Assembly: GCA_003152165.1 (NCBI GenBank)
Contig: PLZO01000043.1
Coordinates: 52,424 to 100,893 of the forward strand
Length of the DNA stretch: 48,470 nt
Direction: 5' to 3'
From: Chloroflexota bacterium
Lineage (GTDB): Bacteria > Chloroflexota > Limnocylindria > Limnocylindrales > CSP1-4
Of this stretch, positions 1-8,960 are shown piece after piece. Position 1 is the stretch's first letter. The number at the start of each line of letters is the position of its first letter. The translations under genes and the position numbers were made by a program. Under the pieces are notes generated by a model, which saw only the letters and a list, made by a program, of their open reading frames with translations, was not told the origin of the DNA and did not search any database.

Positions 1-7
1 CCCGCCG

Positions 8-1486
8 ATGCCGTCAGCCGCCCACTGCGTGACCGTGATCCCGGGGGACGGTGTCGGCCCGGAGGTGGTCCGCTCGGCGATCCGGGTGATCGAGGCGGCC
101 GGCGTGTTCATCGACTGGGAAGAGGCGGCTGCCGGCGCGAGCGTCTTCGAGAAAGGCGACACGTCCGGTGTCCCGGCCGAGACCAGGGACTCGATCGAGC
201 GGACGAAGGTCGTCCTGAAGGGCCCGCTCGAAACCCCCGTCGGGTTTGGTGAGAAGAGCGCCAACGTTACCCTGCGCAAGCTGTTCGAGACATATGCCAA
301 CGTGCGACCGGCTCGCGAGCTGCCCGGGGTGCCGACCCGCTATGCCGGCGAAGGCGTGAACCTGGTGATCGTTCGCGAGAACGTCGAGGACCTGTACGCC
401 GGGATCGAGCACATGGTCACGCCCGACGTTGGCCAGTGCCTCAAGGTGATCAGCCGGAAGGGCTCGGAGAAGGTGATCCGCTACGCCTTCGAGCTGGCCC
501 GGCGCGAAGGCCGGACGAAGGTCACCGCAGCGACCAAGGCCAACATCATGAAGATGACCGAAGGCCTCTTCAAGAAGGTCTTCGAGGAGCTGGCCGGCGA
601 ATACCCGGAGATCGAATCCGAGCACCTGATCATCGACAATGTCGCCCATCAGCTGGCCAAGGAACCGGCCCAGTTCGACATCATCGTCACGACCAACCTG
701 AACGGCGACATCATCAGCGATCTTGCCAGTGGCCTGGTGGGCGGCCTGGGCTTTGCCTCGTCGGGCAACTACGGCGACTCGGTTGCGATCTTCGAGGCGG
801 TCCACGGCTCGGCGCCCAAGTACGCCGGCAAGGACCTGATCAACCCAACCGCGCTGATCCTCAGCTCGGTGATGATGCTTCGCCACATTGGTGAGACGGC
901 GGCCGCCGATCGGATCGAGGACGCAGTCCTGGTCACGCTCGAGGAGGGCCACGCCACCACCCAGGATCTGGTCCGCCAGACCGGCGGCGATGTGGATACG
1001 GCCGCCTCCACGACCGGCTTCACCGATGCGGTCATCGCCAACCTGGGTCGAAGCCCGGCGACGCTCAAGGCGCGTCGCGTGGGCGCGGTCGACCACGCCC
1101 CGGCGCCGCCCCACGCCTGGTCCTACGGTCCCGAGCACTACGCCGCGATCGAGCGCCGGACGATCGGCCTGGACATCTTCATCGAGACCGACTCGGACGC
1201 CGGCCGGCTCGGTCCGGAGCTGGAAGGCCTGGCTGCGACCGGCCCCTTCGAGCTTCGGTTCATCGAGAGCCGAGGTACGAAGGTGTATCCGTCGGTTGGG
1301 CTGTCGTCAGACGGCGTTCGGCTGCTCCGTGCTCGTTTCGTCACCCGCGACGGAGGCGCCGCTGCTGAGCGCGACCTGCTCGCCCTGCAGGGCCGCGTGG
1401 CCGAGCGCCAGCCGGGCTGGACCCACATCGAGAAGCTCCACGTCTTCGATGGAGCGGACGGCTTCACCAAGGCCCAGGGCGAGTAG
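8..1486 (+). CDS. icd: Isocitrate dehydrogenase, Thermus-type (NAD(P)-dependent)
   Basis: Oxidative decarboxylation of isocitrate to 2-oxoglutarate in the TCA cycle, cytoplasmic. The 492-residue protein has the isocitrate/isopropylmalate dehydrogenase fold: GDGVGPEV at the N terminus, [18 protein letters not shown] (substrate Ser and Arg loop), the [13 protein letters not shown] segment, the metal-binding [12 protein letters not shown] region and the nucleotide loop [11 protein letters not shown]. The C-terminal extra domain of about 140 residues ending in FTKAQGE matches, from memory, the long Thermus thermophilus enzyme (about 496 aa) rather than the E. coli type. The ATG is only 7 nt inside the window, so upstream signals are not visible. 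The stop codon abuts the GTG of purE, so the two are co-translated. NAD versus NADP preference cannot be decided by eye. Confidence 0.93.
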   Translation: MPSAAHCVTVIPGDGVGPEVVRSAIRVIEAAGVFIDWEEAAAGASVFEKGDTSGVPAETRDSIERTKVVLKGPLETPVGFGEKSANVTLRKLFETYANVRPARELPGVPTRYAGEGVNLVIVRENVEDLYAGIEHMVTPDVGQCLKVISRKGSEKVIRYAFELARREGRTKVTAATKANIMKMTEGLFKKVFEELAGEYPEIESEHLIIDNVAHQLAKEPAQFDIIVTTNLNGDIISDLASGLVGGLGFASSGNYGDSVAIFEAVHGSAPKYAGKDLINPTALILSSVMMLRHIGETAAADRIEDAVLVTLEEGHATTQDLVRQTGGDVDTAASTTGFTDAVIANLGRSPATLKARRVGAVDHAPAPPHAWSYGPEHYAAIERRTIGLDIFIETDSDAGRLGPELEGLAATGPFELRFIESRGTKVYPSVGLSSDGVRLLRARFVTRDGGAAAERDLLALQGRVAERQPGWTHIEKLHVFDGADGFTKAQGE

Positions 1487-2014
1487 GTGGCCCGCCAGGC
1501 CGGCATCGCCCGACCTTCCGCTGTCAGTCCCTCGCCGCGCGTCGGCATCGTGGGTGGCAGCCGCTCCGACTTCCCCACCCTCGAGAAGGCTGCCGCCCTC
1601 CTGACCGAGCTGGGCATTGCCAACGAACTGCGGGTCGTGTCGGCTCACCGGACGCCGGACCTGCTCTACCGCTACGCCGAGGAGGCCCCCGGGCGGGGGA
1701 TCGAGGTGATCATCGCTGGCGCCGGCGGCGCGGCGCACCTGCCGGGGATGCTGGCGGCCAAGACGATCCTGCCGGTGATCGGCGTGCCGATCCCCAGCCA
1801 GCACCTGGGTGGCCTTGACTCGCTCCTGTCGATCGTCCAGATGCCCCGCGGGGTGCCGGTGGCGACCGTCGCGATCGGCAACGCGGAGAATGCTGCCATC
1901 CTCGCCGCCGAGATCCTGGCCCTCGGCGATCCGCGGATCCGGGCGCGAGTGGCGGCCCATCGCGCCGCCCAGACTCAGTCAGTCCTCGACGACGAATCGA
2001 ACCGGCCGGGCTAG
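1487..2014 (+). CDS. purE: N5-carboxyaminoimidazole ribonucleotide mutase PurE
   Basis: Purine biosynthesis: interconverts N5-CAIR and CAIR in the cytoplasm. The 175-residue protein shows the class I PurE signatures [32 protein letters not shown] and [12 protein letters not shown] followed by [12 protein letters not shown]. About 20 extra residues precede the usual start of the fold (RVGIVGGS), so an internal start is possible, but the GTG directly after the icd stop is the simplest choice. No purK or other pur gene is adjacent. Its pairing with icd looks like simple operon packing rather than a shared pathway. Confidence 0.95.
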   Translation: MARQAGIARPSAVSPSPRVGIVGGSRSDFPTLEKAAALLTELGIANELRVVSAHRTPDLLYRYAEEAPGRGIEVIIAGAGGAAHLPGMLAAKTILPVIGVPIPSQHLGGLDSLLSIVQMPRGVPVATVAIGNAENAAILAAEILALGDPRIRARVAAHRAAQTQSVLDDESNRPG

Positions 2015-2019
2015 TCGAC

Positions 2020-2508
2020 ATGGCCATGGACGACGAACGGTGGGAGCCGGGAATGCCCGACCTCGACCGCCAGCCGACGCCTGATCGCGGGCCGATGGTC
2101 GCTCCACCGAGCGGATCGACCGGACCGGCCGCACGGCCCGTCCCCGGCCCATTGCCGCCGAGCCTGGCCGGCCTGCCGCCGCGCAGCGTTCCGGAGACGC
2201 GGCCGACCCCGCTCCAGCAGCAGTACGTCCTGCTGTCGGTGCCGGGCCTGATCTCGGGCTTCATCGCGATCTCCGCGCTCGAGCTTGGGATGCCGTTTGG
2301 GGGCCTGTTGATCAAGGTGTGCGTCCTTGTCGGAGCGCCGCTGCTGGCCCTAGCGAATGCCGACGCGATCATCCGGATCTGGCGTGCCGCCTGGGCCTGG
2401 ATGCCCGTTGATCGGACAAGGGGGTTGTTCCGGCTCGCCTGGGTGCTCACCGCCAGCGTCCTGTGGGTCGTCCTGATCGGCGTTGCCCTGATCGTGCTCC
2501 TCTCGTGA
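2020..2508 (+). CDS. Hypothetical membrane protein with proline-rich N terminus
   Basis: No recognised family. The first 65 residues or so are polar and rich in Pro, Gly and Arg and probably disordered and cytoplasmic. They are followed by about three hydrophobic segments: around residues 68-90, 92-110, and the last 25 residues ending at the C terminus. It begins 5 nt after purE, with two possible ATGs (2020 and 2026), and its TGA overlaps the putative GTG of the Nudix gene, so it sits inside the same operon. The function is unknown; topology suggests a small integral membrane protein. Confidence 0.7.
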   Translation: MAMDDERWEPGMPDLDRQPTPDRGPMVAPPSGSTGPAARPVPGPLPPSLAGLPPRSVPETRPTPLQQQYVLLSVPGLISGFIAISALELGMPFGGLLIKVCVLVGAPLLALANADAIIRIWRAAWAWMPVDRTRGLFRLAWVLTASVLWVVLIGVALIVLLS

Positions 2509-3152
2509 TCGGGCCGGATCGCCGCCAGGAGCGCGACCGCGGTCCGGACGGCCGCTCGACCGACATCGCTTCTGGAGCGGGGGTGCCGCTCTGGCTGGCG
2601 GCTTCGCTGAATAACTGCAGCCGGTGCGGCACGGGGCTCGTCTTCGGCGCTGTCGATGGCGACCAACGCAACCGGCTCGTCTGCCCAGCCTGCGGCTGGA
2701 TCGCCTATGTCAACCCACGCCTCGTCGTGACCGCGCTGCCCATGACCGACGCCGGCCAGGTCGTCCTGATTCGGCGCGGGATCGAGCCGGCCGTGGGTGC
2801 CTGGGCGCAGCCGGGCGGCTTCCTCGAGATCGACGAGACCGTCAATCAGGGGGCGGTCCGGGAGACCCTCGAGGAGACCGGTCTGATGATCGAGCCGGGC
2901 GAGGTGATCGGGCTGTACTCGCGGCTCGAGGCGGCCGTGGTGGTGCTGGTCTTCGAAGCCCGGATCGTCGGCGGGGCGTTCCGGCTGAGCCCCGAGGCGA
3001 CCGAGATCGTGGCCTTTGAGCCGCATGCGATCCCCTGGCCGGAGATCGCCTTCAAGACAACGTACTGGGCGCTGAGCGACTGGTTGCGTCGGCGTCACCC
3101 GGACCTGCGCCCTGGCGACGTGATGACCGAGCGTCGCAGATGGGAGGGTTGA
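2505..3152 (+). CDS. Nudix hydrolase with N-terminal zinc ribbon
   Basis: Probably hydrolyses a nucleoside diphosphate linked to another moiety (NADH or ADP-ribose type substrates are usual for this architecture). A zinc ribbon (CSRCG about 20 residues before CPACG) precedes a Nudix fold. The Nudix box is GGFLEIDETV continuing to REtlEETGL, so the metal-binding REXXEE glutamates are present. Two starts are plausible: GTG 2505, overlapping the previous stop as GTGA, or GTG 2583, which has a GGAG just upstream and would place the zinc ribbon at the N terminus. The substrate cannot be assigned from sequence alone. Confidence 0.88.
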   Translation: MIGPDRRQERDRGPDGRSTDIASGAGVPLWLAASLNNCSRCGTGLVFGAVDGDQRNRLVCPACGWIAYVNPRLVVTALPMTDAGQVVLIRRGIEPAVGAWAQPGGFLEIDETVNQGAVRETLEETGLMIEPGEVIGLYSRLEAAVVVLVFEARIVGGAFRLSPEATEIVAFEPHAIPWPEIAFKTTYWALSDWLRRRHPDLRPGDVMTERRRWEG

Positions 3153-3153
3153 A

Positions 3154-3356
3154 GTGACGTCCATATCCGAGCTTGACCTGCTCGACGAGGCGAACTTCGC
3201 CCTCTATCGAGGGATCACGCGCGGTCGGGCGGCCGGGTCGTGGAGCACGACGGGCTGACCCTCGTGATCGGGCTGCATTCGTCACCGGTGGTGGTGAACT
3301 CGATCTTCCGGAGCCGGCCCGGCGCATTTGGTGCCTGGGGAGCGACAAAAGGCTGA
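3154..3356 (+). pseudogene. Frameshifted fragment of a GNAT-type acetyltransferase
   Basis: A GTG at 3154, 2 nt after the Nudix stop, opens a frame reading SELDLLDEANFALYRGIT and then runs into a stop at 3258. Around 3225-3231 the coherent reading moves to another frame: GRVVEHDGLTLVIG, then SSPVVVNSIFRS, ending at 3356. Together these look like the first 65 residues or so of a GNAT N-acetyltransferase interrupted by a frameshift and lacking its acetyl-CoA domain. The family call rests on general resemblance, so it is tentative. The coding remnant sits where an operon member would be expected. Confidence 0.5.
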
Positions 3357-3614
3357 ATCCGGGCTCACCGAAACGAGGGACACTAGGTCGGTCCGTAAAT
3401 TCTTCCCGGCGTGTGCACGGCTCGGGACAAACCGCGACCGCAAGGTTGATCGGCGAGAATTCGTAAACCTCGAATCGCCCAACTCGACCCTGGTTCAGCC
3501 CGATTTCGCGCCGTATGTCGCTTCCCAGGAACCAGATACCGCACCGGGTCTCGCCGCCGCAGGCAACCCTCGAGGCAGACCTTTAGAACCTAGGACCAGC
3601 GACGGAACGGGGCC
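3357..3614. other. Non-coding gap downstream of decayed gene
   Basis: About 260 bases with visibly lower GC than the flanks and no convincing reading frame. It lies between the GNAT remnant and the 3' end of the convergent aldehyde dehydrogenase gene. I see no strong hairpin followed by a T-run and no tRNA. It is probably degraded sequence left after loss of the 3' part of the acetyltransferase gene. Confidence 0.4.
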
Positions 3615-5093
3615 CTAGCTCAGGTCGATGAAGATGTTCTTCGTCTCGGTGTACATGTCGATCGCGCTCATTCCGAGCTCGCGCCCGATGCCTGACATCT
3701 TGTAGCCGCCGAACGGTGCCTCCGTGTGGACGGAGCTGTTCGAGTTGACGCTGAGGACGCCGGCCTGGAGCGCCCGGGCGGTGCGCAGTGCCTTGCCGAT
3801 ATCGCGGCTCCAGACCGAGCCGGACAGGCCGTATGGCGTCGCATTCGCCAGCCGGATCGCCTCCTCCTCGGTGTCGAACGGGATAATCGACACGACCGGT
3901 CCGAAGATCTCCTCGCGGGCGATGCGCATCTCGTTGGTGACAGCGTCAAAGACGGTCGGCATCAGGTACGCCCCGGCGGCCAGGGCCGGATCGGCCGGCG
4001 CGTCGCCACCGCAGACCAACGCGGCGCCCTCGTCCTGGCCGATCGCGATGTACTCGGCCACGCGGTCGCGCTGGCGGAAGCTGACCAGCGAACCCATCTC
4101 CGTCGCGTCGTCCTCGGGGTCGCCGACCTTCACGTTGCGGGTTGCGGCCACGAAGGCTTCAACGACCTGCTCGTGGGCCGAGCGCTCGACGAAGATCCGG
4201 CTCCGGGCGCAGCAGTCCTGGCCGCTGTTGTCGAAGACGGCGTAGGGTGACTCGCGGGCGAACTTGTCCAGATCCGCGTCGGCAAAGACGATGTTGGGAC
4301 TCTTGCCCCCGAGCTCGAGGCTGATCTTCTTCACGTTGCCGGCGGCCAGCCGCATGATCTCCTGGCCGGTCGTGGTCTCGCCGGTAAAGGCCACCTTGCC
4401 GATCTCGGGATGGGCCGCAATGCTGGCCCCGGCCGTCCCGCCCGGACCGGTGACGACGTTGAGGACGCCCGGCGGAAAGCCCGCTTCAAGCGCGAGCTCG
4501 CCCAGCCGCAGCGCCGTCAGTGGGGTGTAGCTGGCCGGCTTCAGGATGCAGGTATTGCCCGCGGCCAAGGCGGGGCCCAGCTTCCAGGCGGCCATGAGAA
4601 GCGGGAAGTTCCAGGGCACGATCAGGCCCACGACGCCGATCGGTTCGCGCAGGGTGATGTCGAGGCCGGGCTTGCTGACCGGGATCGTCTGGCCGAAGAC
4701 CTTGTTCGCCGCGCCCGCGTAATACTCGAACACGAGGCTGACGCCAAGCGTCTCGCCGCGGGCGCCGCTGATTGGCTTGCCGCCGTTGCGCGACTCGAGC
4801 CGGGCCAGCTCCTCGAGGTTGGCCTTGACCAGGCTGGACAGCTTGGCCAGCGTTCGGCCGCGCTTGCTGGCCGACCAGCTTGACCAGCCCTTCGGGTCCT
4901 CGAATGCCTTGCGCGCAGCAGCGACAGCCCGGTTCACGTCCTCACGACCACCCATTGGAGCCGTCGCGATCACGCCACCGGTGGCCGGATTCGTGACCTC
5001 GAACGTCTGGCCGTCGGCGGCGTCAACGGACGCCCCGCCAATAATCATCCGGGCGGTGGTGGGGGTCGCGATCGTCGCGGGCTGGTCGGTCAT
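3615..5093 (-). CDS. NAD(P)-dependent aldehyde dehydrogenase
   Basis: Oxidises an aldehyde to its acid; cytoplasmic. The 492-residue length and all class motifs fit the betaine/gamma-aminobutyraldehyde branch. These are PWNFPLLMAAWKLGPALAAGN (cofactor site), FTGETTTG, the general base in LELGGKSPN (about Glu260), the nucleophile in NSGQDCCARSR (about Cys294) and EEIFGPVVS. The stop is at the 3' end of a minus-strand block containing an SDR and a glutamine-synthetase-like ligase. This composition recalls gamma-glutamylated polyamine or amine catabolism, where the aldehyde dehydrogenase oxidises gamma-glutamyl-aminobutyraldehyde; that substrate is inferred. Upstream of the ATG there is GAGGATC-type SD sequence, and a 230 bp gap separates it from the next gene. 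Confidence 0.92.
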   Translation of the reverse strand: MTDQPATIATPTTARMIIGGASVDAADGQTFEVTNPATGGVIATAPMGGREDVNRAVAAARKAFEDPKGWSSWSASKRGRTLAKLSSLVKANLEELARLESRNGGKPISGARGETLGVSLVFEYYAGAANKVFGQTIPVSKPGLDITLREPIGVVGLIVPWNFPLLMAAWKLGPALAAGNTCILKPASYTPLTALRLGELALEAGFPPGVLNVVTGPGGTAGASIAAHPEIGKVAFTGETTTGQEIMRLAAGNVKKISLELGGKSPNIVFADADLDKFARESPYAVFDNSGQDCCARSRIFVERSAHEQVVEAFVAATRNVKVGDPEDDATEMGSLVSFRQRDRVAEYIAIGQDEGAALVCGGDAPADPALAAGAYLMPTVFDAVTNEMRIAREEIFGPVVSIIPFDTEEEAIRLANATPYGLSGSVWSRDIGKALRTARALQAGVLSVNSNSSVHTEAPFGGYKMSGIGRELGMSAIDMYTETKNIFIDLS

Positions 5094-5249
5094 GTGGTCA
5101 GATCCTCGCCTCGATTTGATGCCCGCGCGATGGGGCGTACGGGAGTCCGATGATACGCCGCGCGGTTCGGTTGCCTGCCTGTGCCGGCGCCTGCCCGGCT
5201 CGTCCGTCCCGCCCGGCTCGCCCGGCGCCGGGATCTGGGCCGCCCCTCG

Positions 5250-5288
5250 CCCGGCAGACCGCCGCCCGGCAGACCGCCGCCCGGCAGG
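5250..5288. repeat. 15-bp GC-rich tandem repeat, about 2.6 copies
   Basis: The unit CCCGGCAGACCGCCG occurs twice exactly (5250-5264 and 5265-5279), followed by a partial third copy starting at 5280. It lies in the non-coding gap between the aldehyde dehydrogenase start and the CoxG-like stop. The surrounding 5170-5320 is extremely GC-rich and of low complexity. No function is evident; replication slippage is the likely origin. Confidence 0.75.
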
Positions 5289-5323
5289 GCCCAGGCTCAG
5301 CCGCCCGCCCGGGAGCGGCAGGG

Positions 5324-5782
5324 TCAGCCGCCAGCGCTCGACGCGGCCTCGCGCTCGAGGTTGCGAACAAGCCGGTCGACTTGTCCGTGGAGAGCCTCGC
5401 GGACCTGCTTGCGGAACGAGGTAAGCGTGCCTTCCAGCTCGAGCGTGCCGTGGTAGTCGACCCGGGCCCCGGTGGAGATCGCCGTGATCTCGATCGGAAC
5501 AGAGAGGCGGAGCGCGCCACCGATCCCGCGCGGGCGGCCATCGAGGTCGAGGCGGAGGCGGTGTGGCCGATCGAGGTCATGGTACGTGACGTGGACGTCC
5601 ACCCGGACCGTCATCAAGGCCTGGCGGATCGCAACGACAACCTTCAGTCCGCCGCTCCCGTCGGATGCGATCGACTCGCAGTCCGGTAGTGCGCGCCCGA
5701 GCGCGAGTGGGTCCTCGATGACCGCCCATGTCGCTTGGGGCGACGTCGCGATATCGACCGTGCCCGAGAACTCGTCGGTCAA
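5324..5782 (-). CDS. SRPBCC-fold CoxG-like protein
   Basis: The 152-residue protein opens with FSGTVDIATSPQATWAVIEDP and ALGRALPDCESI, the typical start of the CoxG branch of the SRPBCC (Bet v 1-like) ligand-binding fold. No carbon monoxide dehydrogenase genes are in the window, so the name refers to fold only. CoxG members have been linked to membrane recruitment of molybdenum hydroxylases and quinone handling; whether that applies here is unknown. The ATG overlaps the stop of the polyphosphate glucokinase gene by 4 bp, so translation is coupled. The C terminus lacks the proline-rich extension and membrane helix seen in some CoxG proteins. Confidence 0.75.
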   Translation of the reverse strand: MTDEFSGTVDIATSPQATWAVIEDPLALGRALPDCESIASDGSGGLKVVVAIRQALMTVRVDVHVTYHDLDRPHRLRLDLDGRPRGIGGALRLSVPIEITAISTGARVDYHGTLELEGTLTSFRKQVREALHGQVDRLVRNLEREAASSAGG

Positions 5783-6672
5783 CCGGCAGCCTCCGCAGCT
5801 TCGGCCGGCTTCGTCGGAGGTGGCTCCGCGCGGGTTCGTTCCGCGACGTCGCGCTCCTCGCGGACCATCTCGGTCTCGCGCTCCAGGCCGACCATCGCCG
5901 CCCCGACGATGCCCGCCTCGTTGCGCAGCTGGGCAGCGACGATCGGGCCGCTGGCTTTGAGGAAGGGCACGAAGCGATCCGCCTTCTTGCTCACCCCACC
6001 GCCCAGGATGATCAGATTCGGGCTGAACAGAACGTCGATCGCCTTGAGGTGGTCGTCGAGATCCTCGGCCCAGGCCTTCCAGCTCAGGCCCCTCCGGACC
6101 CGGGCGTTGGCCGAGGAGCGTCGCTCGGCGTCTTTGCCGTTGACCTCCATGTGGCCGAGTTCAGTGTTCGGGACGAGTCGACCGTCGACGAAGAATCCCG
6201 AACCCACTCCGGTCCCGAGGGTCAGCACGATCACGACACCGCGCTTGCCGTAGCCGGCGCCGAAGCGCATCTCGGCGACCCCGGCCGCATCGGCGTCGTT
6301 GACCAGCCAGGTCCTTCGTTTGAAGGCCTTGGAGAAGGCTGCCTCGGTCTCGAAGCCGACCCACTCCGGATCGACGTTGGCGGCGGTCTTGGTCACGCCG
6401 TTGAGGATGACCGACGGAAAGCCGACCCCGATCGCCTGGATCCTCGGCGCCGGCTGGCCGGCCGCGGTGGCGGCAGCATTGGCAGCCCGGATCAGCCGGC
6501 TGACGACCCGTCCGGCTGATGCCACAACGGGCCCGGGCTTGGCCGGCATTGGCGTGGGCACCCGAATCCGTTCGCCGGCGAGCTCGCCCGTCTTGACGTC
6601 GACCAGGGCGGCCTTGATCCCCGTGCCGCCGACGTCGACACCGATCGAGAGCAGCCGCTCACCTTCGGCCAT
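5779..6672 (-). CDS. ppgK: Polyphosphate glucokinase, ROK family
   Basis: Phosphorylates glucose using polyphosphate (and often ATP); cytoplasmic. The 297-residue ROK protein has the phosphate loop GVDVGGTGIKAA, then VGFPSVI, TAANVDPEW, the catalytic Asp region VNDADAAGVAEMRFG, TLGTGVGSGFFVDGRLVPN and TELGH. The combination of NVDPEW and LVPNTELGH is characteristic of PpgK. The usual ROK zinc-binding cysteine cluster is absent, as in other PpgK proteins. The C-terminal 25 residues are an acidic/Pro-Ala tail. The start codon overlaps the SDR stop by one base and the stop overlaps the CoxG start, so it is embedded in the operon. Confidence 0.9.
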   Translation of the reverse strand: MAEGERLLSIGVDVGGTGIKAALVDVKTGELAGERIRVPTPMPAKPGPVVASAGRVVSRLIRAANAAATAAGQPAPRIQAIGVGFPSVILNGVTKTAANVDPEWVGFETEAAFSKAFKRRTWLVNDADAAGVAEMRFGAGYGKRGVVIVLTLGTGVGSGFFVDGRLVPNTELGHMEVNGKDAERRSSANARVRRGLSWKAWAEDLDDHLKAIDVLFSPNLIILGGGVSKKADRFVPFLKASGPIVAAQLRNEAGIVGAAMVGLERETEMVREERDVAERTRAEPPPTKPAEAAEAAG

Positions 6673-7439
6673 CAGAAGTAGTTGACGCTGATGCCGCCAT
6701 CGACTACCAGCTGGGCGCCATTCGTCCAGCGCGACTCGTCGGATGCGAGGTACATCGCCATGTAGACGATCTCCTCGGGCTTGCCGAACCGACCGGTCGG
6801 GTTGCGGGCGAGCCGGAGCTGTTTGGCCGCCTCGTCATTGAGCAGCCAGTCCATCAACAGGGGTGTCTCAACAGGGCCAGGGCAGATCGCATTCGTGCGG
6901 ATGCCCTTGGGCCCGAACTGGACGGCGAGGCTGCGGGTCAAGGCCAACAGGGCCCCCTTCGAGGCCGTATAGGCGTCCTGCGGGACGGAGCAGCCGAGGA
7001 GCGCGACGAAGCTCGCGATATTGATGATCGAGCCCGAGCCGCCCTCGATCATCGCCGGGATGGCGAACTTGCAACCCAGAAACACGCCTCGGACGTTCAC
7101 GGCCATCACCTTGTCCCACGTGTCGACATCGGTGTCGATGACCGAATGGTCCGCCTCGGGCATGATTCCGGCGTTGTTGTAGAGCACGTCCAGCCGGCCG
7201 TAGGTGGCCACAGCGTGGTCGACCATCGCCTTGGCGTCGGCTTCGTGGCTGACGTCGACCTTCACGAAGGTCGCCTCGCCGCCGCCCTTCCGGACGAGAT
7301 CCACGGTCTCGGCCCCGGCCCGTTCGCTGAACTCGGCGACCACGATCTTCGCGCCTTCGGCTGCAAAGAGTTGGGCGGCGACCCGGCCCATCCCACCGCC
7401 ACCACCGGTGATGATCGCCACCTTGTCGTTCAGTCGCAC
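6672..7439 (-). CDS. Short-chain dehydrogenase/reductase (SDR)
   Basis: The 255-residue classical SDR has the cofactor motif TGGGGGMG, then VDVS, NNAGIM, catalytic Ser in NIASF, the YTASK catalytic Tyr/Lys pair and PGPVETP, with GAQLVVDGG at the end. An acidic-leaning residue after the second strand (VAEFSE) suggests NAD preference, but this is a weak inference. It starts at GTG 7439 behind a perfect AAGGAGGT Shine-Dalgarno. It lies 37 bp downstream of the glutamine-synthetase-like gene and overlaps ppgK by one base. SDRs recur beside gamma-glutamyl-amine ligases and aldehyde dehydrogenases, so it probably acts on an intermediate of the same amine route. Confidence 0.9.
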   Translation of the reverse strand: MRLNDKVAIITGGGGGMGRVAAQLFAAEGAKIVVAEFSERAGAETVDLVRKGGGEATFVKVDVSHEADAKAMVDHAVATYGRLDVLYNNAGIMPEADHSVIDTDVDTWDKVMAVNVRGVFLGCKFAIPAMIEGGSGSIINIASFVALLGCSVPQDAYTASKGALLALTRSLAVQFGPKGIRTNAICPGPVETPLLMDWLLNDEAAKQLRLARNPTGRFGKPEEIVYMAMYLASDESRWTNGAQLVVDGGISVNYF

Positions 7440-7476
7440 GCTGGGGACCTCCTTGAAGCTGGATGGTGGTGCAGGA

Positions 7477-8874
7477 TCAGCTGCGCTCGAGATAGCGCTC
7501 GCGATCCCAATCGTGGACCACCGAGTCGTAGACCTGCTGCTCGTAGCGTGCTGCGTTGAGATAGTGGTCGATCACGTCCTGGCCAAAGATCTCGATGGCA
7601 GTCTCGCTCTTCTCGAGCTCCGAGATCGCCTCGTAGAGGGCCCGCGGCATCCGCTCGCAGCCCGTCGCGAGGTAGCCATTGCCCTTGAATTCGGGCTCGA
7701 GCAGCAGCTCATGCTCGATCCCGTACAGCCCAGCTCCGATCGTCGCGGCGTAGGTCAGATAGGCATTCATGTCGCCGCCGGGGAAGCGATCTTCGACGTG
7801 CAGGTTGTTGCCGTGACCGACCACCCGGAATCCGGTCGTCCGGTTGTCGCGACCCCAGACCACGTTGACCGGCGCCCAGGAGAGGGAGGCGTAGCGCTTG
7901 TACGAATTGACGTTCGGGGCGATGAAGATCGCCAGCTCGCGGGACAGCTTCATCATCCCGGCGACGAAGTGGCTGAACGTTCGGGACATGCCGTAGGCCA
8001 TCCCGGCGGCGGGATCGTGGGTGAGCGAATGATCGCCGGCGGCATCCCACAAGCTCATGTGGAGGTGCCCTGATGAGCCCGTCCAGGTGGCGTCGGGCTT
8101 GGCCATGAACGTGATCCCCCAGCCGTTGAGGTAGGCGATCTCCTTCGCCCCGTGCTTGAAGATCACGCTCCGGTCAGCCGACTCCAGGACGTGGTCGTAG
8201 CGGATGTTGACCTCATGCTGGCCAGGGGCCGCCTCGCCTTTGCTGAACTCGACCGGGATCCGGGCCTCGGTCATCTGGTTGCGCAGGAGCCGATGGAGCG
8301 GTTCGGCCTTGGTTGCCTGCAGGAGGTGATAGTCCTCGTTGTAGTAGCCGAAGCGCTCGGGGATACCCCAGCCCTTCCGGTTCGATTCCTCCCACGACTC
8401 TTTCAGGACGTAGTACTCGAACTCAGAGCCGGCCTTGACCGCAAAACCCAGCGCCGCAGCCCGGGCCACCTGGCGCTTGAGGATCGTCCGCGGTGCAACC
8501 GGGATCTCGTCGCCACTCTCCTCGTCGGTCGCGTCGCTCAAGACGAGCGCCGTTTTCTCGAGCCAGGGCAGGACCCGCAGGGTGTCCCAGATCGGGCGGG
8601 CGATCCAGTCCCCGTAACCGGTCTCCCAGTTCATCAGGGCGAACCCGTCGGGCGTGTTCATCTCCATGTCCGTGCCCAGCAGGTAGGTGCAGAAGTGGGC
8701 GCCGTGGTCGATCACCCCGGCCAGGAAGGCCTCTGCCTGGACGCGCTTGCCCATCAGCCGACCCTGCATGTCGGTGATCGCCACGACCAGCGTGTCGATT
8801 CGTCCGTCACGCACCATCGCCTCGAGCTCGAGGAGCCGGGCATGCTTCGCGTGGCCGTGGTCTTCCTTGCTCAT
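7477..8874 (-). CDS. Glutamine synthetase-like gamma-glutamyl-amine ligase
   Basis: ATP-dependent ligation of glutamate to ammonia or an amine. From ATG 8874, which has a GAGGAGGT Shine-Dalgarno six bases upstream, the protein is 465 residues. Features include EFEYYV (about 151-156, metal Glu), GEAAPGQHE (213-221), SSGHLHMS (267-274, His at the metal site), NVNSYKR (321-327) and VEDRFPGGDMN near 360. The divergence from housekeeping GlnA, for example the reworked loop around NRTTGFRVVGHG, and the neighbours point to the GlnA3/PuuA group that gamma-glutamylates polyamines or ethanolamine. Those neighbours are a divergent APC permease, an SDR and an aldehyde dehydrogenase. Substrate assignment is inference; a role in nitrogen assimilation cannot be excluded. 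Confidence 0.88.
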   Translation of the reverse strand: MSKEDHGHAKHARLLELEAMVRDGRIDTLVVAITDMQGRLMGKRVQAEAFLAGVIDHGAHFCTYLLGTDMEMNTPDGFALMNWETGYGDWIARPIWDTLRVLPWLEKTALVLSDATDEESGDEIPVAPRTILKRQVARAAALGFAVKAGSEFEYYVLKESWEESNRKGWGIPERFGYYNEDYHLLQATKAEPLHRLLRNQMTEARIPVEFSKGEAAPGQHEVNIRYDHVLESADRSVIFKHGAKEIAYLNGWGITFMAKPDATWTGSSGHLHMSLWDAAGDHSLTHDPAAGMAYGMSRTFSHFVAGMMKLSRELAIFIAPNVNSYKRYASLSWAPVNVVWGRDNRTTGFRVVGHGNNLHVEDRFPGGDMNAYLTYAATIGAGLYGIEHELLLEPEFKGNGYLATGCERMPRALYEAISELEKSETAIEIFGQDVIDHYLNAARYEQQVYDSVVHDWDRERYLERS

Positions 8875-8960
8875 CGCCGACCTCCTCATGCTGGCCTGGA
8901 TTACCGGCTCGCGCACGGCCGCGGCCACACCAAATCCTGTCTGTCGATGGAGATTGCGTC

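Noticed and set aside
14-1138. Long open frame antisense to icd
   Set aside because: Shadow frame from GC-biased third positions; Arg/Gly/Asp-rich with no family motifs, while the plus strand encodes a complete IDH.
1710-3164. 484-codon minus-strand frame across purE, the membrane protein and the Nudix gene
   Set aside because: Runs antisense through three recognisable genes and has low-complexity composition.
5150-5689. Plus-strand frame through the GC-rich tandem repeat
   Set aside because: Low-complexity Arg/Pro/Ala sequence lying antisense to the CoxG-like gene.
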